DNA of 64,000 nt from Corynebacterium maris DSM 45190 (GTDB taxonomy: Bacteria > Actinomycetota > Actinomycetes > Mycobacteriales > Mycobacteriaceae), in the NCBI RefSeq assembly GCF_000442645.1, contig NC_021915.1:434001-498000 (forward strand). Direction: 5' to 3'. The stretch's first letter is position 1. Each line of letters opens with the position of its first letter. Both the position numbers and the translations under genes were made by a program. Below are positions 7,247 through 15,532 of this stretch, piece by piece. The notes below the pieces were generated by a model. The model was not told the DNA's origin. It worked only from the letters and a program-made list of their open reading frames with translations, and did no database searches.

Positions 7247-8515
7247 ATGCGCGTCGCCATGATTTCACTGCACACTTCGCCGCTGGAACAACCCGGCGTG
7301 GGCGATGCCGGGGGCATGAACGTCTACGTCTTGAACATGGCCCGGCAGCTGGCCCGGCGCGGTGTGACGGTGGACGTGTTCACCCGGGCCACCCGCCCCA
7401 GCCAGGGCGAGGTCGTGGAGGTGGAGCAGCGGCTGCGGGTGATCAACGTGGTCGCCGGCCCGTACGAGGGGCTGGCGAAGGAGGAGTTGCCGACGCAGCT
7501 GGCCGCGTTCGCCGGCGGGATCTTAGAGTACGTGCGCTGCCACTACCTGGCCTACGACGCGATTCACTCGCACTATTGGCTGTCTGGGCAGGTGGGCTGG
7601 CTGCTGCGTGATCTGTGGGAGATTCCGCTGGTGCACACCGCGCACACGTTGGCGGCGGTGAAGAACGCGCACCTGTCCGCGGGCGATACCCCGGAGTCGG
7701 AGGCGCGGCGCATCTGCGAGCAGCAGCTGGTGGACAACGCCGATCTGCTGGTGGTCAACACCGAGGAGGAGCTGGCGGACATGGTGCGCCATTACGACGC
7801 GGGGTCGGCGAAGATCCGCATCGTCCCGCCGGGCGCGGACACGGAGTTGTTCACGCCGGGGGCGGAGTCGGAGCGCAGCACGGAGCGTTCGCGCCGGCAG
7901 TTGGGGATTCCGCTGCATTCCAAGGTCGTCGCGTTCGTCGGCCGGCTGCAGGAGTTCAAGGGCCCGCAGGTGCTGTTGCGGGCGGTCGCCGAGTTATTCG
8001 AGCGCGACCCGCACCGGAACCTGCGCGTGGTGATCTGCGGCGGGGCGTCGGGGTCGTCGTCGGCGCCGGACACGTATCCGGAGCTGGCGCGGGAGTTGGG
8101 GGTGCAGCGCCGCGTGCGGTTTTTGGACCCGCGCCCGCCGGAGGAGCTCGTCGCCGTGTACCAGGCGGCCGACATCGTGGCGGTGCCCAGCTACAACGAG
8201 TCCTTCGGTCTGGTGGCCATGGAGGCCCAAGCCACCGGCACCCCCGTCGTCGCGGCCCGGGTGGGTGGGCTGCCGATCGCCGTCGAGGACGGCGTCACCG
8301 GTTTGCTTGTCGACGGCCACGGGGCGACGGCCTGGGCGGACGCGCTGGCCACAGTGCTGGACGACGACCCCTTGCGCATCGAGATGGGCGAGCGCGCCGT
8401 CACCCACGCCGCCACCTTCAGCTGGGCCGCGTCCGCCGGGCGGCTGGCGGAGGTCTTCGACGAGGCGGTTGCGCTCGATCTGCCGGATTGCCACCAGCGC
8501 CGCGCGGAGGGGTAG
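7247..8515 (+). CDS. mshA: D-inositol-3-phosphate glycosyltransferase (mycothiol biosynthesis)
   Basis: A 422-residue GT4-family (GT-B fold) enzyme. It catalyses the first step of mycothiol synthesis, joining UDP-GlcNAc to 1L-myo-inositol-1-phosphate. The N-terminal domain has MRVAMISLHTSPLEQPG and GGMNVYVLNMARQLARRG; the C-terminal domain has VAFVGRLQEFKGPQ and the nucleotide-sugar-binding PSYNESFGLVAMEAQATGTP with the E-x7-E pair. ATG 7247 was preferred over ATG 7238 because a TACTAT -10 hexamer lies 7 nt upstream, fitting a leaderless mRNA, whereas 7238 falls inside it. The gene sits upstream of gpmA and the SenX3/RegX3 pair, as in M. tuberculosis. Mycothiol is the main low-molecular-weight thiol of these bacteria. 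Confidence 0.93.
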   Translation: MRVAMISLHTSPLEQPGVGDAGGMNVYVLNMARQLARRGVTVDVFTRATRPSQGEVVEVEQRLRVINVVAGPYEGLAKEELPTQLAAFAGGILEYVRCHYLAYDAIHSHYWLSGQVGWLLRDLWEIPLVHTAHTLAAVKNAHLSAGDTPESEARRICEQQLVDNADLLVVNTEEELADMVRHYDAGSAKIRIVPPGADTELFTPGAESERSTERSRRQLGIPLHSKVVAFVGRLQEFKGPQVLLRAVAELFERDPHRNLRVVICGGASGSSSAPDTYPELARELGVQRRVRFLDPRPPEELVAVYQAADIVAVPSYNESFGLVAMEAQATGTPVVAARVGGLPIAVEDGVTGLLVDGHGATAWADALATVLDDDPLRIEMGERAVTHAATFSWAASAGRLAEVFDEAVALDLPDCHQRRAEG

Positions 8516-8567
8516 GACACGCGGCAAAAGCAGGCGGGTCGGGGCCTAACGTGGCAAGGTGTAGGGC

Positions 8568-9317
8568 ATGACCAACGGAAAGCTTATTCTGGTCCGTCAC
8601 GGCCAGAGCACGTGGAACAAGTCCAACCAGTTCACCGGCTGGGTCGACGTCGACCTGACCGAGCAGGGCGTGGCGGAGGCCGTCAACGCCGGCAAGCTGC
8701 TGCAGGAAAAGGACGTCCTGCCGGACGTCGTCTACACCTCTTTGCTGCGCCGCGCGATCCGCACCGCGAACATCACGCTCAACGCCGCCGACCGCCACTG
8801 GATCCCGGTGGTGCGCAACTGGCGCCTCAACGAGCGTCACTACGGCAAGCTGCAGGGCCTGGACAAGGCGCAGATCCGCGAGGAGTTCGGCGAGGAGCAG
8901 TTCATGATCTGGCGCCGTTCCTACGGCACCCCGCCGCCGGAGATCGACCCGGACAACGAGTACTCGCAGACCGGCGACCCGCGCTACTTCAACCTGCCGG
9001 AGGTGCCGCGGACCGAGTGCCTCAAGGACGTCGTCGAGCGTTTCGTGCCGTACTTCACCGACAACATCCTGCCGCGGGCGCAGAAGGGCGAGAACGTCAT
9101 GCTCGCCGCGCACGGCAACTCCCTGCGCGCCCTGGTCAAGTACCTGGACGACATCTCCGACGACGAGATCGCCGGCCTGAACATCCCGACCGGCATGCCG
9201 CTGATCTACGAGATCGCCGCCGACGGCTCCGTCGTCAACCCGGGCGGCACCTACCTCGACCCGGAGGCCGCCGAAGCCGGCGCCGCCGCCGTGGCCAGCC
9301 AGGGGTCCAAGCAGTAA
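8568..9317 (+). CDS. gpmA: 2,3-bisphosphoglycerate-dependent phosphoglycerate mutase
   Basis: A 249-residue cofactor-dependent mutase interconverting 3- and 2-phosphoglycerate in glycolysis. It has the LVRHGQSTWN phospho-histidine motif near residue 10, the RLNERHYGKLQGLDK segment, and AAHGNSLRALVK with the second catalytic His. Length and motifs match the family fully. ATG 8568 is 52 nt after mshA; the sensor kinase gene follows after 3 nt, so the three downstream genes are probably cotranscribed. Confidence 0.96.
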   Translation: MTNGKLILVRHGQSTWNKSNQFTGWVDVDLTEQGVAEAVNAGKLLQEKDVLPDVVYTSLLRRAIRTANITLNAADRHWIPVVRNWRLNERHYGKLQGLDKAQIREEFGEEQFMIWRRSYGTPPPEIDPDNEYSQTGDPRYFNLPEVPRTECLKDVVERFVPYFTDNILPRAQKGENVMLAAHGNSLRALVKYLDDISDDEIAGLNIPTGMPLIYEIAADGSVVNPGGTYLDPEAAEAGAAAVASQGSKQ

Positions 9318-9320
9318 CTC

Positions 9321-10586
9321 GTGAACTCGTTGCTCGCGTTTCTGGCCGGCGTCGTGGCGACGCTGGTCATCGTGCCGGCGGTGCTGTGGGGGCGCCGCCG
9401 GTACGTGCGCATGCGCTCCTCCGCCACGCTGGAAGACAACCAGGTCACCACCATCAGCCAGGTCTTGCACCTGGCGATTCAGGGATCGCTGACCGGGGTG
9501 ACGGTGCTGGACAAGGGCGGGGAAGTGGTCCTGTCGAACGCCCGCGCCCACGAGATGGCGATCGTGCACGACCGCAACATCAACCCCGAGGTCTGGCAGC
9601 TGGCGCAGCGGGTCTTCGCAGACAAGGAGACCCGGTCCCTGGATCTGCAGGTGCCCAAGCGCCGCACCGGCAACCGGGTCAGCCACGTGCGTGCCATCGT
9701 CAAGCCCCTGACGCTGGTCGACGACCGGTTCGCCATCGTCTACGGCGCGGATGAGAGCGAGAACGTGCGCATGGAGTCCGCCCGCCGCGACTTCGTGGCC
9801 AACGTCTCCCACGAGCTGAAGACCCCGGTCGGCGGCATGAGCCTGCTGGCCGAGGCGTTGCTGGAGGACACCGGCGATCAGGAGCACGTGGAGTACTTCG
9901 GCTCCCGCCTGCTCAAAGAGTCGCACCGCATGGGCGAGATGATCAGCGAGCTGATCGCGCTGTCGAAGCTCCAGGGCGCCGAGGCCCTGCCGGAGATGGA
10001 CCCCATCGCCGTCGACGACGTCATCGCCGAGGCGTTTTCCCGCAACCAGCTGACCGCCGAAAACGAGGGCATCACCCTGGCCATGGGCGCCAGCTCCGGG
10101 GTGCAGGTGCTCGGTGATCGCTCCCTGCTGGTGACCGCGGTGTCGAACCTGGTGTCCAACGCCATCAACTACTCGCCGCAGTCGGCGCCGGTGTCGGTGT
10201 CGCAGAAGGTGGTCAACGACGTGGTCCACATCCGTGTCACGGACCGCGGCATCGGCATCGCCCCGGAGAATCAGAAGCGCGTCTTCGAGCGGTTTTACCG
10301 CGTGGACAAGGCGCGGTCGCGTTCCACGGGCGGCACCGGGCTGGGCTTGGCGATAGTCAAACACGTCGTGGCGAATCATGGCGGTAGTATCAAGCTATGG
10401 TCCCGTCCCGGCACGGGCTCCACCTTCACCATCGAGTTGCCGATCCACCGGCCTGAGCCTCAGCCCGAGCCGGAGACGGCCGACGCTGAGAACGAGACCA
10501 CGTCCGGCCAGGCGCTACGCAAGGCAGTGTCGCGAGTGACTACGCGTCGAAAGGATTTACAGCATGACAACCATCCTGATCGTTGA
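9321..10586 (+). CDS. senX3: SenX3-type sensor histidine kinase
   Basis: A 421-residue membrane histidine kinase. GTG 9321 follows gpmA by 3 nt. An N-terminal hydrophobic segment (SLLAFLAGVVATLVIVPAVLW) anchors it. A PAS-like region follows, then the dimerisation H-box NVSHELKTPVGG, the N-box NLVSNAIN, and the G-boxes DRGIGIAPE and GTGLGLAIVKH. It overlaps the response regulator gene by 23 nt, so translation is coupled. In mycobacteria SenX3-RegX3 respond to phosphate limitation. In C. glutamicum the gpmA-linked pair is not the main Pho system, so the stimulus here is uncertain. The C-terminal tail is acidic and then basic, and looks variable. Confidence 0.88.
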   Translation: MNSLLAFLAGVVATLVIVPAVLWGRRRYVRMRSSATLEDNQVTTISQVLHLAIQGSLTGVTVLDKGGEVVLSNARAHEMAIVHDRNINPEVWQLAQRVFADKETRSLDLQVPKRRTGNRVSHVRAIVKPLTLVDDRFAIVYGADESENVRMESARRDFVANVSHELKTPVGGMSLLAEALLEDTGDQEHVEYFGSRLLKESHRMGEMISELIALSKLQGAEALPEMDPIAVDDVIAEAFSRNQLTAENEGITLAMGASSGVQVLGDRSLLVTAVSNLVSNAINYSPQSAPVSVSQKVVNDVVHIRVTDRGIGIAPENQKRVFERFYRVDKARSRSTGGTGLGLAIVKHVVANHGGSIKLWSRPGTGSTFTIELPIHRPEPQPEPETADAENETTSGQALRKAVSRVTTRRKDLQHDNHPDR

Positions 10587-11250
10587 GGACGAGGAATCGT
10601 TGGCCGATCCGCTGGCGTTCCTCCTGCGTAAGGAGGGGTTCGAGGTGCTCCTCGCCGGCGACGGGCCGACCGCGTTGGAGGAATTCGACCGCCACCAGGT
10701 CGACATCGTGTTGCTGGATTTGATGCTGCCCGGCATGTCCGGCACCGACGTGTGCAAGCAGCTGCGCCAGACCTCGAACGTGCCGGTGATCATGGTCACC
10801 GCCCGTGACTCGGAGATCGACAAGGTCGTCGGCCTGGAACTCGGCGCCGACGACTACGTCACCAAGCCGTACTCCTCCCGCGAGCTCATCGCCCGCATCC
10901 GCGCGGTCCTGCGCCGCGGCGGCGAGGAGGAAGAGATCGTCGAGGACGACCAGATCCTCGAGGGCGGGCGCGTGCGCATGGACGTCGAGCGCCACACCGT
11001 CACCGTCGGCGGGGAGCCGGTGCCCATGCCGCTCAAGGAGTTCGACCTGCTCGAGTACCTGATGCGCAACGCCGGCCGGGTGCTCACCCGCGGCCAGCTC
11101 ATCGACCGCATCTGGGGCGCCGACTACGTGGGCGACACCAAGACGCTCGACGTGCACGTCAAGCGCCTGCGCTCCAAGATCGAGGAAGAGCCCTCCCGCC
11201 CCCGCCAGCTGGTCACCGTCCGCGGCCTGGGCTACAAGTTCGAGGCCTAG
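10564..11250 (+). CDS. regX3: RegX3-type response regulator (OmpR/PhoB family)
   Basis: A 228-residue two-domain regulator. The receiver domain has Asp9/Glu10 and the phospho-acceptor Asp52 in VLLDLMLPG, plus KPYSSRELIARI. The C-terminal winged helix carries LKEFDLLEYLMRNAGRVLTR and DVHVKRLRSKIEE, typical of OmpR/PhoB DNA-binding domains. It starts inside the kinase gene, and that kinase is its expected partner. Target genes are not visible from this window. Confidence 0.93.
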   Translation: MTTILIVEDEESLADPLAFLLRKEGFEVLLAGDGPTALEEFDRHQVDIVLLDLMLPGMSGTDVCKQLRQTSNVPVIMVTARDSEIDKVVGLELGADDYVTKPYSSRELIARIRAVLRRGGEEEEIVEDDQILEGGRVRMDVERHTVTVGGEPVPMPLKEFDLLEYLMRNAGRVLTRGQLIDRIWGADYVGDTKTLDVHVKRLRSKIEEEPSRPRQLVTVRGLGYKFEA

Positions 11251-11262
11251 GCGGAAAAACGC

Positions 11263-12225
11263 ATGGCGTTGACGGCAGAGGAGTTCACCTTCCCCTCCTT
11301 CAACAAGCGCGACCACGTGCACGCGTGGATCTACCGCCCCCACGGCCAGCCGCGGGCGGTGATCCAGCTGCTGCACGGCTACGCCGAACACCACGGCCGC
11401 TACCGCCGCATGATCGAGACCCTGGTCTCAGACGGCTACGTGGTCGCCGCCGACGATCACGTCGGCCACGGGGTCACCGCCCGGGAGTCCGGCCACTGGC
11501 AGGACACCGGCGGCACCGGCTACGAAACCTACATTCGTGACGAGCGCACCCTCACCGAGCACGTTCGGCAGCGCTTCCCGGACGCCCCGCTCTTTCTCTT
11601 CGGGCACAGCTGGGGGTCGATGATCGCCCGCGAGTACGTCTCCCGCCACCCGGGGGAGCTCACCGGCGTGATCCTCAGCGGCGTGGTCGAGCAATTGAGC
11701 TCCGTCGGCCTAGACCTCGAGGTCGTGCGCTACGGCGCGCGGGCGGCGCTGACCCCCAGCGGTCGGGAGGAAGGCGCCATGAACGAACTCATGGGCGTGT
11801 TGGCCGGCCGGACGAACTACCGCTTCGGCGACGACGCCCCGCCCACCGCCTGGATCGCGCGCAGCGAGGCCGTGCGCGCCGACTTCGACGCCGACCCGCT
11901 GGGCAGCACCCGGGTGCACCCCACCAGCGAATTCGCCCGCGACCTGTTGCTCCTATATATCCGGGTGGGCACCGACTGGTTCGCCAAACGGCTGCCCACG
12001 ACCATGCCGGTGCTGATCATGTCCGGCGACCAGGACCCCATGGGCAACTACGGCGAAGGCGCCTACCACCTGGCGAATCAGCTGTGGTCGGCCGGCAACC
12101 GCAGCGTGCGCACCCGGGTGTACCCGGGGGTGCGCCACGAAATCCACAACGAACCCGAGACCCGCGACCTGGTGATCGCGGAGATCGTCAGCTTCGTGGA
12201 ACGCCACCTTCCGCCTTCGCCTTGA
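11263..12225 (+). CDS. Alpha/beta hydrolase, monoacylglycerol lipase-like
   Basis: A 320-residue S33-type alpha/beta hydrolase. VIQLLHGYAEHHGRY is the oxyanion-hole HG motif, FGHSWGSM carries the nucleophile Ser, an Asp lies in MSGDQDPMG, and RHEIHNE carries the catalytic His. The arrangement resembles monoacylglycerol lipases and lysophospholipases. It has no signal peptide, so it acts in the cytoplasm. It begins 12 nt after regX3, which suggests cotranscription with the two-component system. The 3' end overlaps the convergent Cys-cluster gene by 38 bp. Confidence 0.82.
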   Translation: MALTAEEFTFPSFNKRDHVHAWIYRPHGQPRAVIQLLHGYAEHHGRYRRMIETLVSDGYVVAADDHVGHGVTARESGHWQDTGGTGYETYIRDERTLTEHVRQRFPDAPLFLFGHSWGSMIAREYVSRHPGELTGVILSGVVEQLSSVGLDLEVVRYGARAALTPSGREEGAMNELMGVLAGRTNYRFGDDAPPTAWIARSEAVRADFDADPLGSTRVHPTSEFARDLLLLYIRVGTDWFAKRLPTTMPVLIMSGDQDPMGNYGEGAYHLANQLWSAGNRSVRTRVYPGVRHEIHNEPETRDLVIAEIVSFVERHLPPSP

Positions 12226-13117
12226 CGGTGGCGGGGTGCCGGGCGAACAGGCCCGCGTCCTCGCCCACGGCGTCGGCGGCGTCGGCACGCGCCTGGCAGT
12301 GATCGGCCAGAATCTGGTAGCACTCCTCACCCATCAGGGCGATAAGCTCGTTCTTCTCGCTCTTCCACACCGGCTCCGAAGAGGTGTGGCAACCGGAGTC
12401 GCCGGTGCAGTACCAGTCGAAGTCCTCCCCGCCGTTGCCCCACGCCCGACGGTCGTACTCGCCGATGGTGGTGCGCAGGATCTCCTGCCCGTCGGTACGC
12501 TCCTCATACTCCTCGTGGCGACGCAACGGCACCTGCCAGCACACCTCCGGCTTGGCCACCGTCAACTCCTGGCCGGTGTCCACCGCCCACTGGTGCAGCG
12601 CACAGCCGGTGCCCGTCGCCCAACCGTCGCGGTTGGCGAAAATACAGGCCCCGTCGATGACCTTCGTCTTCAACGCCGGCTCCGGATTGCCGTCCTCGTC
12701 ATCCAACTCGTCCCACACCAGCCACGGATCCAGCTGGGCGGGATCGTCGTCCGCAAGAAACTCGTCCAGCCGCACCGGGCGGTTCTGCCAGTACTTCGCC
12801 GGCATCTCCGCCACCGCGTCATACAGCTGATCCCGGTCCACCTCGTCCGCCATGTACGCCCCGTGCGTGCAGCAGCCGATGTCCGGGGTCTCCGAGTTGA
12901 TGCCCGGGCACGCGTCCGTGCCGAACGCGCACCCCCAATGCGACTCCACCCACGTCAAGTCAACGGAGAAGACGTGGTGCTCGTCCGCCGGGTTGGTGAA
13001 TTCAAACCAATCGCGCGGAAAATCGGGCGCGACCTCCCGGCCGGAGGAAATGGACCGCCCAGCGGGGGAGTCCGCCGGGAAGCCGAGGAATACCGTGGTG
13101 CTGCGAGGTTGGTTCAC
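12188..13117 (-). CDS. Conserved Cys-cluster protein (YkgJ/DUF3109-like), function unknown
   Basis: A 309-residue soluble protein with many Cys: CAFGTDACPG, GCCTHGAYM, GCALHQWA, VCWQVPL and WYCTGDSGCH. The CxxxxxxCxx...CCxxG arrangement resembles zinc- or iron-chelating YkgJ-type clusters, so metal binding is likely; no catalytic function is known to me. GTG 13117 was chosen because a TAGGGT -10 hexamer lies 8 nt upstream and the sequence before it is the divergent promoter of ppx. The 3' end overlaps the convergent hydrolase gene. Homologues next to ppx occur in other corynebacteria and mycobacteria as far as I recall, so this looks like core chromosome. Confidence 0.7.
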   Translation of the reverse strand: MNQPRSTTVFLGFPADSPAGRSISSGREVAPDFPRDWFEFTNPADEHHVFSVDLTWVESHWGCAFGTDACPGINSETPDIGCCTHGAYMADEVDRDQLYDAVAEMPAKYWQNRPVRLDEFLADDDPAQLDPWLVWDELDDEDGNPEPALKTKVIDGACIFANRDGWATGTGCALHQWAVDTGQELTVAKPEVCWQVPLRRHEEYEERTDGQEILRTTIGEYDRRAWGNGGEDFDWYCTGDSGCHTSSEPVWKSEKNELIALMGEECYQILADHCQARADAADAVGEDAGLFARHPATVKAKAEGGVPRS

Positions 13118-13125
13118 ACCCGCAC

Positions 13126-13144
13126 ACCCTAGACCGTCTAACCT
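13126..13144. promoter_or_regulatory. Divergent -10 elements for the Cys-cluster gene and ppx
   Basis: TAGGGT on the minus strand (13126-13131) sits 8 nt before GTG 13117. TAACCT on the plus strand (13139-13144) sits 7 nt before GTG 13152. The two start codons are only 34 bp apart, so both transcripts appear leaderless and the two polymerase sites cannot be used at once. Confidence 0.55.
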
Positions 13145-13151
13145 AGAAAGT

Positions 13152-14084
13152 GTGAGATTAGGTGTATTGGATGTGGGCAGCAACACGGTCCATCTCGTGG
13201 CGGTCGACGCCCGGGCAGGCGGCCGTCCAACCCCCATGAGCGACTGGAAGACCGGACTTCGGCTCGTCGAAACGCTTGACGACGACGGCGCCATCGACGC
13301 GAAAGGGCTGAAAAAGCTGACCAGCGCCGTGGAAGAGGCCGCGGACCTGGTGGTCAAACTCGGCTGTGAGGAAATGATCGCGTTCGCGACCTCCGCCGTC
13401 CGCTCCGCCACCAACAGCGACGACGTCCTCGACCACGTGGAACAAGAAACCGGCGTCCGCCTGCGCGTGCTCACCGGCGCAGACGAAGCCCGTCTGACCT
13501 TCCTCGCCGCCCGCCGCTGGTACGGCTGGTCCGTCGGTCGCATCACCAACCTCGACATCGGCGGCGGCTCCTTCGAACTGTCCACCGGCTCCGACGAGGA
13601 CCCCGACCTGGCGCTGTCCTTCGACCTGGGCGCCGGGCGCCTCACCCACCACTGGTTCGACACCGACCCGCCCGAGCGCAAAAAGATCAACATGCTCCGC
13701 GACTACATCGACGCGGAACTGGCCGACGCCGCCCGCCAATTCAAAACGGTTGGCGTGGACGGCCTGGCAGTGGGAACATCGAAGACGTTCCGTACGCTCG
13801 CCCGCCTCACCGGCGCGGCGCCGAGCTCCGCGGGACCGTACATTCAGCGAACGTTGACCGCGCCGGGTCTGCGCCAGTTGATCGCGTTCATCTCCAGGAT
13901 GACCGCGGCCGACCGGGCAGAGCTGGAGGGCATCAGCGCGGACCGGTCCCACCAGATCGTGGCCGGAGCTCTCGTGGCCGAGGCCGGGATGCGTGCGCTG
14001 GGTCTTGAGAAAATTGAGATTTGTCCCTGGGCGTTGCGCGAAGGAGTCATCCTGCAACGCCTGGACAAGGGTCTGGCAGAATAA
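13152..14084 (+). CDS. ppx: Ppx/GppA exopolyphosphatase family protein
   Basis: A 310-residue single ASKHA-fold protein. GVLDVGSNTVHLVAVDA is the first phosphate-binding loop, TNLDIGGGSFELS the second, and LGAGRLTHH a later motif. At this length it matches the short actinobacterial exopolyphosphatases (Rv0496-type, about 320 residues), which hydrolyse short-chain polyphosphate or bind (p)ppGpp, rather than the long E. coli form. GTG 13152 is 7 nt past a TAACCT hexamer. A longer upstream reading runs through the divergent promoter and is rejected. It is followed after 17 nt by the Ala/Lys/Pro-rich gene. Confidence 0.88.
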   Translation: MRLGVLDVGSNTVHLVAVDARAGGRPTPMSDWKTGLRLVETLDDDGAIDAKGLKKLTSAVEEAADLVVKLGCEEMIAFATSAVRSATNSDDVLDHVEQETGVRLRVLTGADEARLTFLAARRWYGWSVGRITNLDIGGGSFELSTGSDEDPDLALSFDLGAGRLTHHWFDTDPPERKKINMLRDYIDAELADAARQFKTVGVDGLAVGTSKTFRTLARLTGAAPSSAGPYIQRTLTAPGLRQLIAFISRMTAADRAELEGISADRSHQIVAGALVAEAGMRALGLEKIEICPWALREGVILQRLDKGLAE

Positions 14085-14101
14085 GGAACGAGGAGACGAT
14101 C

Positions 14102-15475
14102 ATGGCTGAAGACAAGCAGCTGACAGTTGCAGAGTTGCTGGCTCGTGCGCGCAAGGACAACCCTGACGCGGGCACGCCCAAGCGACGCCGTCGACGCAGC
14201 CTGGAAGACGGCGGCATCTCCGTCGCCGAGCTGACCGGCTCGTTCCCCGCGGTCACCGACGCCCCGCCGCAGGCGAAGCACACCGCGGTGTCGATCGACG
14301 GGGAAGAGAAGCCCTCGACCCCCGCGAAGACCCCGCAGCCGGAGGCAAAGAAGCCGGCTGAGGCGAAAAAGCCGGCAGAGAAGCCTTCCGCCACCACACC
14401 CGCGGAAACGAAGAAGCCCGCGGAAGCGACGAAGCCGGAGGCGAAGGCCCCTGCCGCCACCCCCGCTGCCCCTAAGAAGCCGGCGCAGCCGAAGAAACCC
14501 GCCGACGCCAAGAAACCGGAAGATAAAGCCCCGGCCGCCAAGCCGGCAGAAACTAAGAAGCCCGAGCCTAAGAAGCCGGCAGCGAAACCTGCCGCCACCA
14601 CACCGGTGGAGGCCACAAAGCCTGCGGAAGCGAAGAAGCCCGTCGCAAAGCCAGCCGAGGCCACCAAGTCGGCGGAGCCGAAGAAACCGGAACCCAAGAC
14701 CCCCGCGGCGAAGACCCCGGCCGCCACCCCCGCTGCCCCTAAGAAGCCGGCGCAGCCGAAGAAACCCGCCGACGCCAAGAAGCCGGCAGCGAAACCTGCC
14801 GCCACCACGCCCGCGGAGACCAAGAAGCCCGCGGAAGCGAAGAAGTCCGCGGCTAAGACGCCTACGGTCAAGACTCCGGCCGCCACGTCCGCTGCCCCTA
14901 AGAAGCCGGAGACCAAGAAGCCGGAACCCGCGGCGAAGACTCCCGCCGAGGCCAAGAAACCCCCGGTGACCCCGACGAAGCCCGCCGCTCCGGAAGCGGA
15001 AGACGACGCGAAGACCGGCGTGCTCAAGAAGGTCGACGCCCAGGAACCGAAGACGGCCGCCGAGACGAAGCGCTCCGCGGTGGAGGCCCCCGTGGCGTCG
15101 TCGACGCCGAAAGTGGAGGACACCGGCGTCATGCCCGCCGTCGGCGACTCCGCGGAGGGCGGCAACGTCCGAGTCGCGGAACGCCCGCGCACCGACGTCG
15201 AGCAAAAGACCGACGAAGAGTCCGGCGGCAACGCCGTGGCCGTCATCGGCATGGCGGTCGTCGGCGTCGTGCTCGGCGCCGTCGTCTTCTTCGTCTTCGA
15301 AATGCTCTGGGGCGCACTCAACCCCTGGCTGACCGGGGCGCTGGCGCTGGTGGTCACCGTCGCCATGATCTTCGCGGTCCGCGCCCTGCGCACCACCCGC
15401 GACAGCATGACCATGACCCTGGCCGGACTCGTGGGGCTGGTGACCACTTTCGGCCCCGCGCTGATCTCCCTGTAA
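14102..15475 (+). CDS. Ala/Lys/Pro-rich membrane protein (Rv0497-like)
   Basis: A 457-residue protein. Residues 1-60 are conserved-looking (TVAELLARARKDNPDAGTPKRRRRR and ISVAELTGSFPAV). Residues 80-300 are a low-complexity Ala-Lys-Pro region built on PAAKPA, KKPAEAKKPA and TPAAPKKPAQPKKPA repeats. The last 80 residues form two to three membrane helices (VAVIGMAVVGVVLGAVVFFVF, ALALVVTVAMIFAVRAL, GLVGLVTTFGPALISL). ATG 14102 has a GAGGAG-like sequence just upstream (AACGAGGAGACGATC). The position between ppx and proC matches M. tuberculosis Rv0497. The Lys/Pro-rich arm should be cytoplasmic, extended and strongly basic, perhaps contacting nucleic acid or cell-wall enzymes. Its function is unknown. 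Confidence 0.8.
   Translation: MAEDKQLTVAELLARARKDNPDAGTPKRRRRRSLEDGGISVAELTGSFPAVTDAPPQAKHTAVSIDGEEKPSTPAKTPQPEAKKPAEAKKPAEKPSATTPAETKKPAEATKPEAKAPAATPAAPKKPAQPKKPADAKKPEDKAPAAKPAETKKPEPKKPAAKPAATTPVEATKPAEAKKPVAKPAEATKSAEPKKPEPKTPAAKTPAATPAAPKKPAQPKKPADAKKPAAKPAATTPAETKKPAEAKKSAAKTPTVKTPAATSAAPKKPETKKPEPAAKTPAEAKKPPVTPTKPAAPEAEDDAKTGVLKKVDAQEPKTAAETKRSAVEAPVASSTPKVEDTGVMPAVGDSAEGGNVRVAERPRTDVEQKTDEESGGNAVAVIGMAVVGVVLGAVVFFVFEMLWGALNPWLTGALALVVTVAMIFAVRALRTTRDSMTMTLAGLVGLVTTFGPALISL
14453..14781 (+). repeat. Internal 62-bp direct repeat in the Ala/Lys/Pro-rich gene
   Basis: The 62 bases at 14453-14514 recur identically at 14720-14781 (offset 267 bp, in frame), encoding the AATPAAPKKPAQPKKPADAK stretch twice. 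Shorter repeats (around 14576 and 14782) flank them. This suggests expansion by recombination or slippage. Confidence 0.65.
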
Positions 15476-15532
15476 CGCCCCTCACCTTTCTGAGGGTGCG
15501 CCGGGGGCGCGTTCTCTGGCACCATCGAGGCC

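Noticed and set aside
8418..10379. A 653-codon minus-strand frame opposite gpmA and senX3
   Set aside because: Same antisense GC artefact; the plus-strand genes carry full family motifs.
12852..13151. Upstream extension of the ppx reading frame
   Set aside because: It crosses the divergent promoter and is antisense to the Cys-cluster gene; family similarity begins at GTG 13152.
14340..15000. Repeats in the Ala/Lys/Pro-rich gene as a CRISPR array
   Set aside because: Repeats are in frame, irregularly spaced, coding, and lack unique spacers; no cas gene is present.
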